A stretch of 64,000 nt of DNA from Bacillota bacterium (GTDB lineage Bacteria > Bacillota > Clostridia > Christensenellales > Pumilibacteraceae), in contig WRAY01000003.1 of the NCBI GenBank assembly GCA_009779975.1, positions 35,151 to 99,150 of the forward strand, read 5' to 3'. This document shows positions 9,995 through 20,200 of the stretch, piece after piece. The first letter of the stretch is position 1. Each line of letters starts with the position of its first letter. The notes under the pieces were generated by a model that saw nothing but the letters and a program-made list of their open reading frames with translations, was not told the DNA's origin and did no database searches. The position numbers and the translations under genes were made by a program.

Positions 9995-11119
9995 ATGAAA
10001 AAATCAATTTTAAAAATTTTATTGGTCGCAGCCTTGGTCTTTGCTTCTGCATTGCCGATGATGGGGTGCAAAGAGGAAGAAAATGGAAGATTTCGTCCAG
10101 ATGCAATTTTGGCTTTTGCATCGCTTGGAAGTAGAACATATTTGCTTGATTTAAATAATCAAATTTGGGTTCGTGATTCAAATAATTACTATAATAGAGT
10201 TAAAGAAGAGGTTAAATTTTCTTTAATTGTGGGTGGTTTTAGCCATATCTTAGCAATAGATATCCATGGGAATTTATGGGGGTGGGGGCAAAACGACAAA
10301 GGACAATTGGGATTAGGGAAATCTACTGAAAGAATTTCCTATCCGATTCAAATAATGAGTGGAACTCATTTTTCTACGGCTGATACAAGGAGTGATGTTA
10401 GTTTTGCAATTGATACCTATGGAACTTTATGGGCATTTGGAGGAGGAGGTAAGTATGGAAATTTGGGAAATGGTACTTTTAACGAAAATGTGTATATTCC
10501 AATTAATATTTCAAAAGGCAATCAATTTTCTCAAGTTAATGCAGGAGATACACATAATGCGGCAATAGATGTTTATGGATATCTGTGGACTTGGGGAAGG
10601 GCTACTTCTGGAGAATTAGGTGATCCTTCTCTTATAGAAATAACACCATTTCCAGAAACTATTACAATTACTTTGAGAGGAATTCCTGGCAAAATCATTG
10701 AAGACACAAAATTTTCTCGTGTTTCCGTAGGTTTTCAATATACTTTGGCAATAGATGTTGAGGGTAATTTGTGGGGTTTTGGGGGGAACTTTGCAGGACA
10801 ACTAGGAAGACATCCGAACTCCCCAAGAGATTTGCGTATTCCAATAAATATAATTGAAAACAATCAATTTTTAGATGTGTTTGCGGGCAGTTGGGAAAGT
10901 TTTGCAATAGATACAAATGGATATCTATGGAGATGGGGAGGTCAAACAAGAATACCCGATGGAACATGGAGTGGGACACTTGTTTGGCAATATCGCCCGA
11001 TAAAAGTCTCAGATGAAGTTCGGTTCACCTCTTTCACACGGAGGGGTGACGGAATTGATATTGAAGGAAATATTTGGAGAGTAGTGCCAATAGGAGATTC
11101 TTGGTATATTAGGAGATAA
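9995..11119 (+). CDS. Lipoprotein with RCC1-type propeller repeats
   Basis: A 374-residue protein. The first 25 residues form a lipoprotein signal peptide (Lys-rich start, hydrophobic core ILLVAALVFASALP, lipobox LPMMGC with Cys25). The rest consists of RCC1-type repeats of about 50 residues with the pattern AIDxxGxLWxWGxxxxGQLG (for example GNLWGWGQNDKGQLGLG), expected to form a seven-bladed beta-propeller outside the membrane. A consensus promoter and ribosome site precede it. A longer relative with the same repeat type is at 41713-43614. Binding partner unknown; protein-protein or carbohydrate binding at the cell surface is an inference. Confidence 0.88.
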   Translation: MKKSILKILLVAALVFASALPMMGCKEEENGRFRPDAILAFASLGSRTYLLDLNNQIWVRDSNNYYNRVKEEVKFSLIVGGFSHILAIDIHGNLWGWGQNDKGQLGLGKSTERISYPIQIMSGTHFSTADTRSDVSFAIDTYGTLWAFGGGGKYGNLGNGTFNENVYIPINISKGNQFSQVNAGDTHNAAIDVYGYLWTWGRATSGELGDPSLIEITPFPETITITLRGIPGKIIEDTKFSRVSVGFQYTLAIDVEGNLWGFGGNFAGQLGRHPNSPRDLRIPINIIENNQFLDVFAGSWESFAIDTNGYLWRWGGQTRIPDGTWSGTLVWQYRPIKVSDEVRFTSFTRRGDGIDIEGNIWRVVPIGDSWYIRR

Positions 11120-11151
11120 CTTAGATAAATTTAAAAAAATAAAAGGAGAGG

Positions 11152-11688
11152 TTGTTTCCAAGTGTCAGGCAAGGAGTTGATAATATCTTTGCGCTCGCAA
11201 CAACTTTCAGCGGCAGTCATAGAGTAGACTTTGGTGTCGGTGCGAATGCAAAAGCAGAAGTCTACAGGTATGACCAAGACAGTCAGGGCAGTATGCTCAC
11301 ACATTTATTCTCGTTTGAAGGCGATGAAATGATATTTCATGCAAGGGAAGGAGAAAGGTATTTTATACTGTTAAAAGCAAATACTTCACAATCAATGATT
11401 GCTGAACATGTTGCGCAACATTTAAATCTCAACATAATGACAAGGATTGCGGTGAAAGAAGGCGAAACAACAGAAAGAAGATTAAGACCGCAAGTTGACG
11501 GAAACTATGTATTCCGGTCGAACGAATTAATCGTTGAGTTGTTGTGCTTAGCAACCGAAGAGGTAATACCATACACTTCAACAACCTCAAGCCAAACATT
11601 TAGTGGTCTTGTTGCAAACAGAGAATACCGTGTTATTGTTAGAATGAGAACAAGGCTATGCATAAAAATCGGGGACACCGTTTGTTAG
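11152..11688 (+). pseudogene. Fragment of a surface-protein gene
   Basis: An open frame of 178 codons from a TTG preceded by GGAGAGG. The product has no signal peptide and begins in the middle of what looks like a secreted beta-sandwich domain (IFALATTFSGSHRVDFG, then AEVYRYDQDSQG), with a second part (YTSTTSSQTFSGLVANREY) resembling an Ig or Fn3-like strand. Its last dozen codons are the reverse complement of a truncated DNA ligase gene, so the 3' end is also artificial. I read it as an internal piece of a larger surface-protein gene left by a deletion or recombination with breakpoints near 11140 and 11655. A small expressed protein cannot be excluded. Confidence 0.55.
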
Positions 11689-11922
11689 CACAACCAATTC
11701 GCCATCTAAAACAGCATTCGTCTTGACGGCATTTTGAAGTTGAACTTCGGGATAAATTCTCGACACATCAAGTCCTCGTTTATTGATGAGAGCTGTACTT
11801 GTTTTGTCAATATGCGCTAAACACCTGCCGCCGTCAAGCTTTAGCTCGAACAGCCAGCCTTCTTTGCTGAACAGACTTTTTGCTCGATGAAATCGCATTG
11901 GTTTTAGTTTTTTTACTTCCAT
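11656..11922 (-). pseudogene. Truncated ATP-dependent DNA ligase (LigD-type adenylation domain)
   Basis: Only 88 codons remain. They match the start of the ATP-dependent ligase nucleotidyltransferase domain of NHEJ ligases: WLFELKLDGGRCLAHID contains motif I with the adenylated Lys (KLDGGR), followed by LINKRG, PEV and DGELVVLTNGVPDFYA, the usual motif III region. The frame then hits a stop exactly where the opposite-strand surface-protein fragment begins, so the rest of the catalytic domain (motifs IIIa-V) and the OB-fold are lost. It overlaps the end of ku by 89 bases, as in ku-ligD operons. It cannot seal DNA; the cell would need another ligase for end joining. Confidence 0.8.
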
Positions 11923-12742
11923 GTGAATTATCGTTTTTTTGTGTGGGTTGTTTTAAATGAGATTTAGTTTTAGGCAAATCCCTCGAAGAGGGTTTAAATC
12001 GTCCATCTTTCACGCTCTGAGTTAACGCTTCCATTAAATCAGCCACAGTTTTTTCTTTCCCTTTCTTTTCAGTTTTAATTAACTTACCGGCTATCTTTTT
12101 CTCAATAGCATCTTTAACTCGTTGTTTATACTCATCCTTATATTTCTCCGGTTCAAACGGCGCTATCATATTTTGCAATAATGTTTTTCCAAGTTCCAAT
12201 TCTTTTGATGTAGGTTTAGCGGTTATTTCTTTAGCCTTACTTGCTACTAACTCATTATGAAAGAAAAGGGTAGAGAGCAACATTTTACCGGACTTTGCTC
12301 GAAGGACAATCAACTTCTCTTTGTTGCCGAGAATTGATTTTGCAACCGCAACTTTATTTTCATTCTCTAATAAATGCAGTAAGAGGGCAAAGCCTTTCTC
12401 ATTGCCGTCATGGTCAACATTATAATGCTTGTCATAATATGCAGGATCAATCTCATCTAAATTTGCGAAATTATCAATAGTTATATCCTTATCCGATTCT
12501 TGTTTTAACTTATCAAAATCCTCTTCCTCAAAAACAACATATTTATCTTTTTGATATTGATAAGCCTTAATAATATCGTCCGTTTCAACTTTCTTGCCGT
12601 CGCACTCATCACATGTTTTATTATATCTAATCCTAGATTTTGTTTTCTTATCCAACTGATTAAAACTAATCTCGTCAACTTTAGCCGACAAGCTAAGCGC
12701 AACAGGAATATATACAAGTCCAAATGTTATAGATGTTTTCAT
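11834..12742 (-). CDS. ku: Ku, non-homologous end-joining protein
   Basis: Bacterial Ku binds broken DNA ends as a homodimeric ring and recruits LigD. The 302 residues show the Ku core from the start (SITFGLVYIPVALSLSAK), the CDECDGKKVETDDIIKAYQY segment, YVVFEEEDF, and the central dimer/ring part LEPGKxx-like region reading ELELGKTLLQNMIAPFEPEKYKDEY. The C-terminus is a Lys/Ser/Arg-rich basic tail typical of DNA-binding extensions. Length fits the family. The gene is intact and is followed by an overlapping but truncated ligase gene, so the two-gene NHEJ operon is broken. The promoter lies in the 72 bases before a divergent RhuM-type fragment. Confidence 0.92.
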   Translation of the reverse strand: MKTSITFGLVYIPVALSLSAKVDEISFNQLDKKTKSRIRYNKTCDECDGKKVETDDIIKAYQYQKDKYVVFEEEDFDKLKQESDKDITIDNFANLDEIDPAYYDKHYNVDHDGNEKGFALLLHLLENENKVAVAKSILGNKEKLIVLRAKSGKMLLSTLFFHNELVASKAKEITAKPTSKELELGKTLLQNMIAPFEPEKYKDEYKQRVKDAIEKKIAGKLIKTEKKGKEKTVADLMEALTQSVKDGRFKPSSRDLPKTKSHLKQPTQKNDNSHGSKKTKTNAISSSKKSVQQRRLAVRAKA

Positions 12743-12777
12743 AAATGTAGTATGTGATAAAATAAATAATTTTTTAC

Positions 12778-12806
12778 TTGCATTTTGTTTTGATTTGTGG
12801 TATGTT
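12778..12806 (+). promoter_or_regulatory. Promoter in front of the RhuM-type fragment
   Basis: TTGCAT (12778-12783), 17-base spacer, TATGTT (12801-12806). The ATG at 12815 is 8 bases downstream, another leaderless arrangement. Confidence 0.4.
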
Positions 12807-12814
12807 AAAAGAGC

Positions 12815-13006
12815 ATGAAAAATAAAAATAAAAATGAAGTAAGTATTCGTAGTTCGGCAGCGGAGTATTTGACTTATGTTGCAGCGATTGGGGATAGTGC
12901 TGATAGCGTTGAAATGCGATATGAGGATGAGAATATATGGTTGACACAGAAAATGATGTCGGCTGTTTATGGCGTGACTGTTTCTGCTGTCAATGTTCTT
13001 TGTTAG
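12815..13006 (+). pseudogene. N-terminal fragment of a RhuM-family protein
   Basis: Sixty-three codons match the start of RhuM-type proteins (often found in mobile or defence-rich regions and named after a Salmonella island gene): SAAEYLTYVAAIG, then VEMRYEDENIWLTQKMMSAV and YGVTVSAVN. Full proteins are several hundred residues. Here the frame ends right after the conserved SAVN motif with LC and a stop, and no continuation is visible in any frame downstream, so it is a deletion remnant. Function of the intact family is not well established. Confidence 0.75.
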
Positions 13007-14255
13007 TATTGACTAATTTCGGGCAGTTGACGACGCTCGCCCCTACGATTTCCTTTCTGCAACAAATCACGAAAATTTAGCACCATCTCAATTTTTATTG
13101 TATATTTTTATTGAAATTTTACTTGCCAAGGGCTCTGACCCTTTGTGATAAATGTCTAAATTGTTACGAAATTCTCACACAAATGCTATGGCGTGCTGTG
13201 AGAATATGGAATAAATATGTCGAAAATAGGGGTTATATAGGATTTGAGGGTATAAAATACTAAAAAACGGCATGAATTTGTTAATAAAATGTGAAAAATG
13301 TTGTCATCCCGTGAAAATATATGTTATAATATAATATATCAAGTTGCATGGGCAAATTTTGTCCGCTGCAAAATTGATGTTGTTTTAAGTGAGATGAAGA
13401 ATTTAAAAGATTTGATGCTTTGCCGGATACTTCACGGAGATTGCTCTTAAGCGAAGTCGAATGGATTCAAAATGACATATCTAAACAAAAACAAAAAAAA
13501 TCTGATTGCTTCGGGTTGCTTGCAAAGATTGGGAATAGGATTAGGTATTAGAGATAATAGAAATTGCTGCAAGAATTGAGAAGGGAGCATGGGTTGACGA
13601 GGCAGGGCGATGTTAGTTGATATTTCAACTCTCATAACCGGATTGCTTCGGTTTTGCGGAAACGCTCTCAGGGTTCTTTCATCAGACTGCTCCACAAAAC
13701 CTCGCAAAGACGAGTTGGTTCGGAGTTAGAGTTCATGCAGGGAGTTCGCCTGTCACCAAAAGAAAACAACAACAAGTTGATAGTCACCTGTAAAAGGGAT
13801 TATATATATTATAAAGAAAAGGCAAAAAATGCGGGCGGTCAATGACTGCTGCTACAGGGAAGGTTAAGTTTAAGGTCAAGTCAATTCGGGCGGCCGAAGG
13901 CGACCGCCCCTACAGGAAGTCGTCATGAGGAATTGAGTGCGAAATAAAAGTTGTTGAGTTTGTGTGACGGATACAAGTTGATAGTCACCTGTAAAAGGGA
14001 TTATATATATTATAAAGAAAAGGCAAAAAAATGCGGGCGGTCAATGACTGCTGCTACAGGGAAGGTTAAGTTTAAGGTCAATCCAATTCGGGCGGCCGAG
14101 GACGACCGCCCCTACAGGAAGTCGTCATGAGGAATTGGATGCGAAATCAAAGGCATTAAAATCCATGTGAGGATAGGAACAAAGGTCATCATTAGGAATG
14201 AAGTGTTAATTAAATGCGTTGAAGTCCTTAGTAGTGACAAAATGGAGGTTTTCAG
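13007..14255. other. 1.25-kb non-coding, decayed region
   Basis: No convincing gene on either strand; the short open frames lack ribosome sites and family features. It holds copies of the TGTAGGGGCGG element (near 13026-13051, 13884-13912 and 14088-14117) and a direct-repeat pair described separately. The last 20 bases carry the GGAGG ribosome site of the next gene. Confidence 0.6.
13773..14146. repeat. Pair of 173-bp direct repeats
   Basis: Copies at 13773-13945 and 13974-14146 are nearly identical, separated by 28 bases. Each begins caagttgatagtcacctg and includes the TATATATATTATAAAG stretch, the GGGCGGTCAATGACTGC stretch and a GGGCGGCC...CCGCCCCTACAGG palindrome, and ends near gcgaaat. 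Recent tandem duplication of an intergenic repeat unit. Confidence 0.85.
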
Positions 14256-17200
14256 ATGAAAACATTAAAAATGAGAAAATTGTGGATGACAGTGATTGTT
14301 TCGCTCTTTATGGTATTGGGCGGAATTGCTGCTATTAATCCCAATAGTTTCACAAGCACTGCCGGAAGCGGCAATGCTTGCTGCAATGTTTGTTGTGTTG
14401 AACTGACAGATGTTCAATGCGAGAATGATTGCGGATGCGAAAACAGCGCTAACCCAAGGGGTAGAGAGTGCTGCAATGACGGCATTTGTTCAAACAAAGA
14501 TTGCTATGAATCGGATTGCGTTAATTGTTGCGATGATGACGCACTTTTTGGCTGTTGTTCAGCCGAAATGACAGGTTTCATGAGACAGACAACAAGCGGC
14601 AAAGCCGATGGTTGCTGCGGACCGAAATTTAATGTTCCGCAAAACAACACAAACGGATGCTGTTCAAGCGGAGCGGTCAATTCAGATTGCTGCACTCCGC
14701 AGCCTGTTTGCTCAAGACCTTGCGAATGCTCTTGTGTTGAAAACCATATTGAGGCAATGACCGGCGGCGGTTTTGATATTTCATCATCTCCGAGCGGAGC
14801 ATGGAGCGGGGACAGAGGTCTTTTGTCAAATCCTGTTACTGTTTCAACCGGAAACCCGGCAAGTTTTGCTTTGACGAGCGGATTTGTTTATCAAATCAAT
14901 GTCTTTGGAGCAAGAGGAGCAAATGCAGGAACTCATGCGGGTGGAAACGGCGCTCACATGAGAATGTATATTGACAGAACAACTACTACCGGCACTATGA
15001 CACTTTCAAGAACTGCAATAGGCGGCGGATCAGGAGCCGGAGCCGGCGGTCAAGGAATTCAAATCACCGGAACCGGAATTAACATTGTTGCCGGCGGCGG
15101 CGGCGGAGCAGGACATTCAACTGCCGGAACAACCGGAAACGGAGCCGCAGGCGCAGGCGGCGGCGGTGCTGGCGGAACTCAAACTGGGCAAGCTGGGCAA
15201 CCTGCCAGACCAGCACAAACGGCTTTAGTAGTCCCTTGCGGAACTTTTTCTGAGGGTTCGTTAAGAGTATGTAACGGCGGAGGTTTTACACAGGGGTGGT
15301 GTGGGAATCATTCGTCTTGCACAACGATAGGAGTGTCAGGTAATAGATATGTAGTTTGGTGCGGAACGATGCATGGGAGAAGGGCGTGTTTGAATTGTGT
15401 TAGAGATGGGAGGCAACAGCATATTATGCCTTGGACTTTTGCTAGTGTTTCTTCAAATAGACCTGGGTGTGGTGCTGTAGTGAATGGACCCACGCAAGGT
15501 GGTTGGTTTTTTAATGTAACTGTTAGACACGCACAAAATGCCCAGCCAGCTATTACTGAATCTCGTCGCAGCGGCGGCGGCGGCGGCGGCGGAACCGGAG
15601 GCGGACGCGGCGGTAACGGCGGTCAAGCGGGAACTGCGGCAGGAGCCGGAATTGCAACGGGTGCATGGCACGGTCATCATGCCGGAGCAAACACTGCAAC
15701 AACAATTTCTTGGACAGTTGTCAGAATGAGTGCGCATTTATTAACTCCTGTTGCTGAGGCTTCAACTCAACAAAGAACTTTGACAAGAGGAGTTGAGTCT
15801 GCGGCGGGTGCCGGGGCGCAACACTCGGGACTTTCAATCGGCTCTCATCAGGTTGCATCTGCAAATCTTAGCGGAGCGGTTCAATTTTTTAACGGAACTT
15901 TGTTCGCAGGACCAACAGGAACTGCAACAATCGGAACTAATTTGATGACCGCAAGAGTTCATGCCGCAAATGAACTAAGGGTTACTGCTCATGTTCATTC
16001 GGTCAACAGGCGGGTATATGTCTATATCAGACATTCACTCAATCATGCAACCCAAATAAGGGTGCCGATTGTTATTTCAACAAACAATAATGCTTGGGCA
16101 TCTCAGAGTCCTGCGACTATCAACGGTCATGCGGTGACCCATGCGGGCGCAACGGGCGCAACAAGAACGATAACGGTGACAAACCCAATTCCTATTCAAT
16201 CGACGCTGACTATTGCGGCGACAAACTTGTTCACTGATGCGGATGCTGTTGACGCAGTTGTTATCACTGATGTTCAAGCGGCTACACCGTTCTTTTCAAG
16301 AACAATGGCAGGGAGCGGAATTGTTGCGGGAACTTACAACAGTTTGACGATAACTTCGCTTCAGCCTGCGGCGGCAACTCAGTGGCACAGGCTGACTTTC
16401 ACTCTAAGAAATATTGAAAGAGCAACAGGCGGTCATGCAGGTCCGAGCGGAGTTCATTTGAACAGGACGCAGTTTGCAACTCAAACTGTTCATGTTGATT
16501 TCAGAACAGGGAATGTAAGACCATTCTACAGAGGTGACACAAGGTTCACAGGAACAATTCCCGCTAACACCGGTGATGTCAACGATGTTTTTGTCAACCT
16601 TTCAAGAGACGGTTCAAACGGACCGAGCCATGTCGACATTCCGATAAATGCGCTTGCACACTCATCAACCGCAAGAACTTTCAACACTGATGCCGGAGTT
16701 GTTCTTCCTCAAAATGAATGGTTCCCAAGAAGCACTGAAGGAGATTATATCGGCGGCAACATGAGGGCGGGGAGTATATTCGGCGGAAGAGGCACTCATA
16801 TTTCGAGCGCAGGACCTCAAATTCCGAATGCTCAAGCGTGTAACGGTCAGGCACTCAACAGACCAACCGGTTTTGCGGGGAATGAACATCGTGTCAGACC
16901 TCACACCAGCCCTGTCAATCCTGACGGAGTTGCTCCTCCGTGGATAACATGGCAATTTACTAACACAACAACTCTCAGAATAACTGCAAATTCAGCGTCA
17001 AGAAACTTGTTTGACCCGAACAGAATCGGCGGAACAAGAGGACATTTCTATATCCTTGTTCGCATTAACTGTCCGAATGATACTGCTGACGGCGGAATTT
17101 GGATGCCTGTTCTTGTTCAAGTCAACCTTTCAGACACGGGTCCGGGAACCGGAAACGGTGATTGCACTGAATATCCGTGCGATTGTGATGATTGCAGAGA

Positions 17201-20200
17201 TCCTGGAGGCTCAATTGATTTGGGAGACCCGAATGACCCGAGAATATCGTTTGACGCTGAGGGCAACCCCATTGCTTATATCACTCCTTTTGGTGTTGGT
17301 ATGAGACCAGTTGGTGCAAGCAATAACTTGATGATAATGCCTGACGGCGGATGGCCTTTCCCGAGCGCTGTTGTTGCTCCTCTTAACAATCGTTCATTTG
17401 CGCTGACAAACAACACAAATGACCTTCTTGTTGCAAATCCGGCTTTCCCATCTGGCGTTTCTGCTCCTTTTGCGGCAATGAGAACCGACCCGTTCTTAAT
17501 TGACCACAGAGACGGAACTATCACAATGGAGTTAATCAACGGACTTCAATCAAATATCTATTGGTATACTGTTGAGATTGTTGATTTCTTTGTTCTTTTG
17601 TCAATCTTTGATTTGCTTCCGCAATCAGAGAGAAACAATCTTTTCTCTTCACAGTTTGTCCGTCCTATTGTCGGAACTGACCTTGCAGTAATCAGAGGTT
17701 TCAGAATAACCGGAAGAAGAGCAACTCTTGATAACACTTTGGGCGTTTTTGTTGAGTTTGGTGCTAACACTATCTTGACAAGGTCGTTTGAACACACTAA
17801 CAATCCTCCCGCTTCTCAAAGATGGATTTCCCGCGGACAAATTGCTGTTCCGAACAGAGGACCTCAAGCGGTCGGAACTATCGGCGAAGTCGGAGCAGGG
17901 CTTGATAACTTTGCTCATTCAAGAGACATGGTCGGAACTATCCCAAGATTCAGATTTGACATCTATCATGGGGATCAGTTTGTAATAACTCCTTGGGATT
18001 TGGCAAGAGATATTGATGCGAACAACCTTCCTCATTCTCACCCTCACGCTGCGGCAAGGGCTAATCCTATCACCAGAGACAATTCAAGCGCTCATTCAGC
18101 GACTCATCAGCAAGCAATAAATGCTGCTAATCGTCAGATTTCAGTAAGAGCGTCTAACACTGCGACTGCTGCCGTGAACACCCGCAGCATGAGACTTGAC
18201 ACGCTTTATTTCGGAGCAGTCCTTTCTCAAAGCGGAACAGGTGTTGCGAGCATTGAAAGAATTCAGGGCGGAGCGGCGTCATTTGACCATATGCAAATCA
18301 GTGCAATCGGTCACAACCCTTCGTTCGGACTTCAAGCAAGAATTCAAATCAGAGACAGAGTAGGGGCGACTATTGAAGTTTATATTTATGTCAGAGTTAA
18401 CAACTCGCCTCCAAGACTTCACCCCGGTATTGCAAATTCTATTTTCTTCTTGACAGCCGGTGTTGAAACTGCCGGCAGATACAACAGAATGGAGTTTACT
18501 TTTGACCAATTGATGTTTGACCCTGACCCCGGTCATGATATGCCGAGAATTGTTCCCGGTTCTATCAGCATCATGACAAGACAAGGATTCAACGGTCCGT
18601 TCATTTCTCTTCCAAACGGAGAATCGTTTGTCAGAGCGTTCCTTGACCAAGGAACGGGAGCGAACCTCGGACATGCGGAAGTTCTTCATATTGTTGCGGA
18701 AAGTGCGACAATCGGTTTAAGATACGGATTGTATGTTCAATTTGAAGCAACTGACCAAGCATGGCCGTATCCGGCGTCAGACTTTTTGAGAATAAGAGTT
18801 GAAGTTATTGACTCTCCTCCTGTTATTGACAGGTCAAGAACTACTGACAGCGGATTGCCGGGTGTTTTCGGCACTGATGTTCAAGATTGGGTTGTTGAAG
18901 GCAGAGGAACTATCGGACAAGACAGATTCATCACAAGTGACGATGACCTTGGATTGTGGTTAACCTCAAGAAACAGACCTCAACCTAATCCGAATTTGTT
19001 CTTCACTGCCGCTCAGGATCCTGACTCTAATCACGGAGTTATTCCTATTGCTGCAAGTTTAAATCTAAACACTACTCCGACTCACAGAAGGACATATGCA
19101 ACAAGCGCTGGCAACACTGACGGCGGCTCATCTCCGGCGAATGCTGTTTGGGCAACTTTAGTCAATGATGCGGAAACCGGTTTTGACAATCCGGGCAACT
19201 TCACCATAGACGGAAATGACCATATTGAACTGCAATGGTTTGAAAGAATCAGTGGCGGGTTCCAACAAGTTATGAACCCAAGCCCTACGGTGTTCCACAC
19301 TCTTTATTGGGCGGTTGTTATCCGCACTCAAGGAAGAACAGGGGATGTTATTGTCAACCTTAGACTAACTGCTGCAAATGAGGCTGTTGTTTATGGCGGA
19401 ACTTTCCCGCTCGGTTTCACCGGCGGTATCGGCAGCCCTGACTTTTCTCATGCAGGCGGAGTGAGAACTCCTGCTAACAACAATGCTGCTCCGATTAACA
19501 CAATTCATTCAGTTTTGAGAGTTCGTGTTTCACAAGCGGAAAACGAATTAAGAAACAACTTTGCGTATTTCGGAATTAACGGAGAATACTTTGTTGAAGA
19601 GGAAGGCACAACTAATGTCTTTAGTGACGGTTTCTATTTCACTCCCGTTACTGTTCCGACTGCCGGATTTGCTCAAATTCCTCTTTCTTTCCTTGCTTCG
19701 TTTGAAGATCAGCAAAGAGACCCTGCTCTTAACACAAGAGGTATTGGTTTCTATCAAATGACAACAAGCGCTAACAACCAAGGAAATGTTAACTTCGGAC
19801 CTTCAAATGCAACTCAACTTTTGTCTAACTTCAGAGTTGAAGATGCAAGATTCGGAACTTCTTGGAGCGGAGCGGATATTCACCGCAATCCGTTTGTAAC
19901 ATTCGGATTTAATACTAGTTTGCAAAATCCTCGTATTTTCACCGGTGATAATGCGCCTCCGAGTTATATCAACAGAAATATGGCGGGAACTCCTCAAAAC
20001 AGATGGGTAGTATGTCCCGGTATTGACAGAGCGGACGGAGCCCCCGGTGTTCACAGAGCGGAAGGCTGGTTTATTGAAGACAGACTGCAATTCAATATGA
20101 CCAAAAACAGAATGAGAACCAACCAACGCATTTATGTTTCGGTTGACCTTGCTATCTGGACTCTTCAAGCGGGTAATTTCCATCAAAGAGTTCCCGGAAC

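Noticed and set aside
13447..13845. Short open frames in the decayed region
   Set aside because: They overlap repeats, have no ribosome sites and no recognisable protein pattern.
15020..15680. Diversity-generating retroelement target in the Gly-rich/Cys insert
   Set aside because: No reverse transcriptase or template repeat is present in the window.
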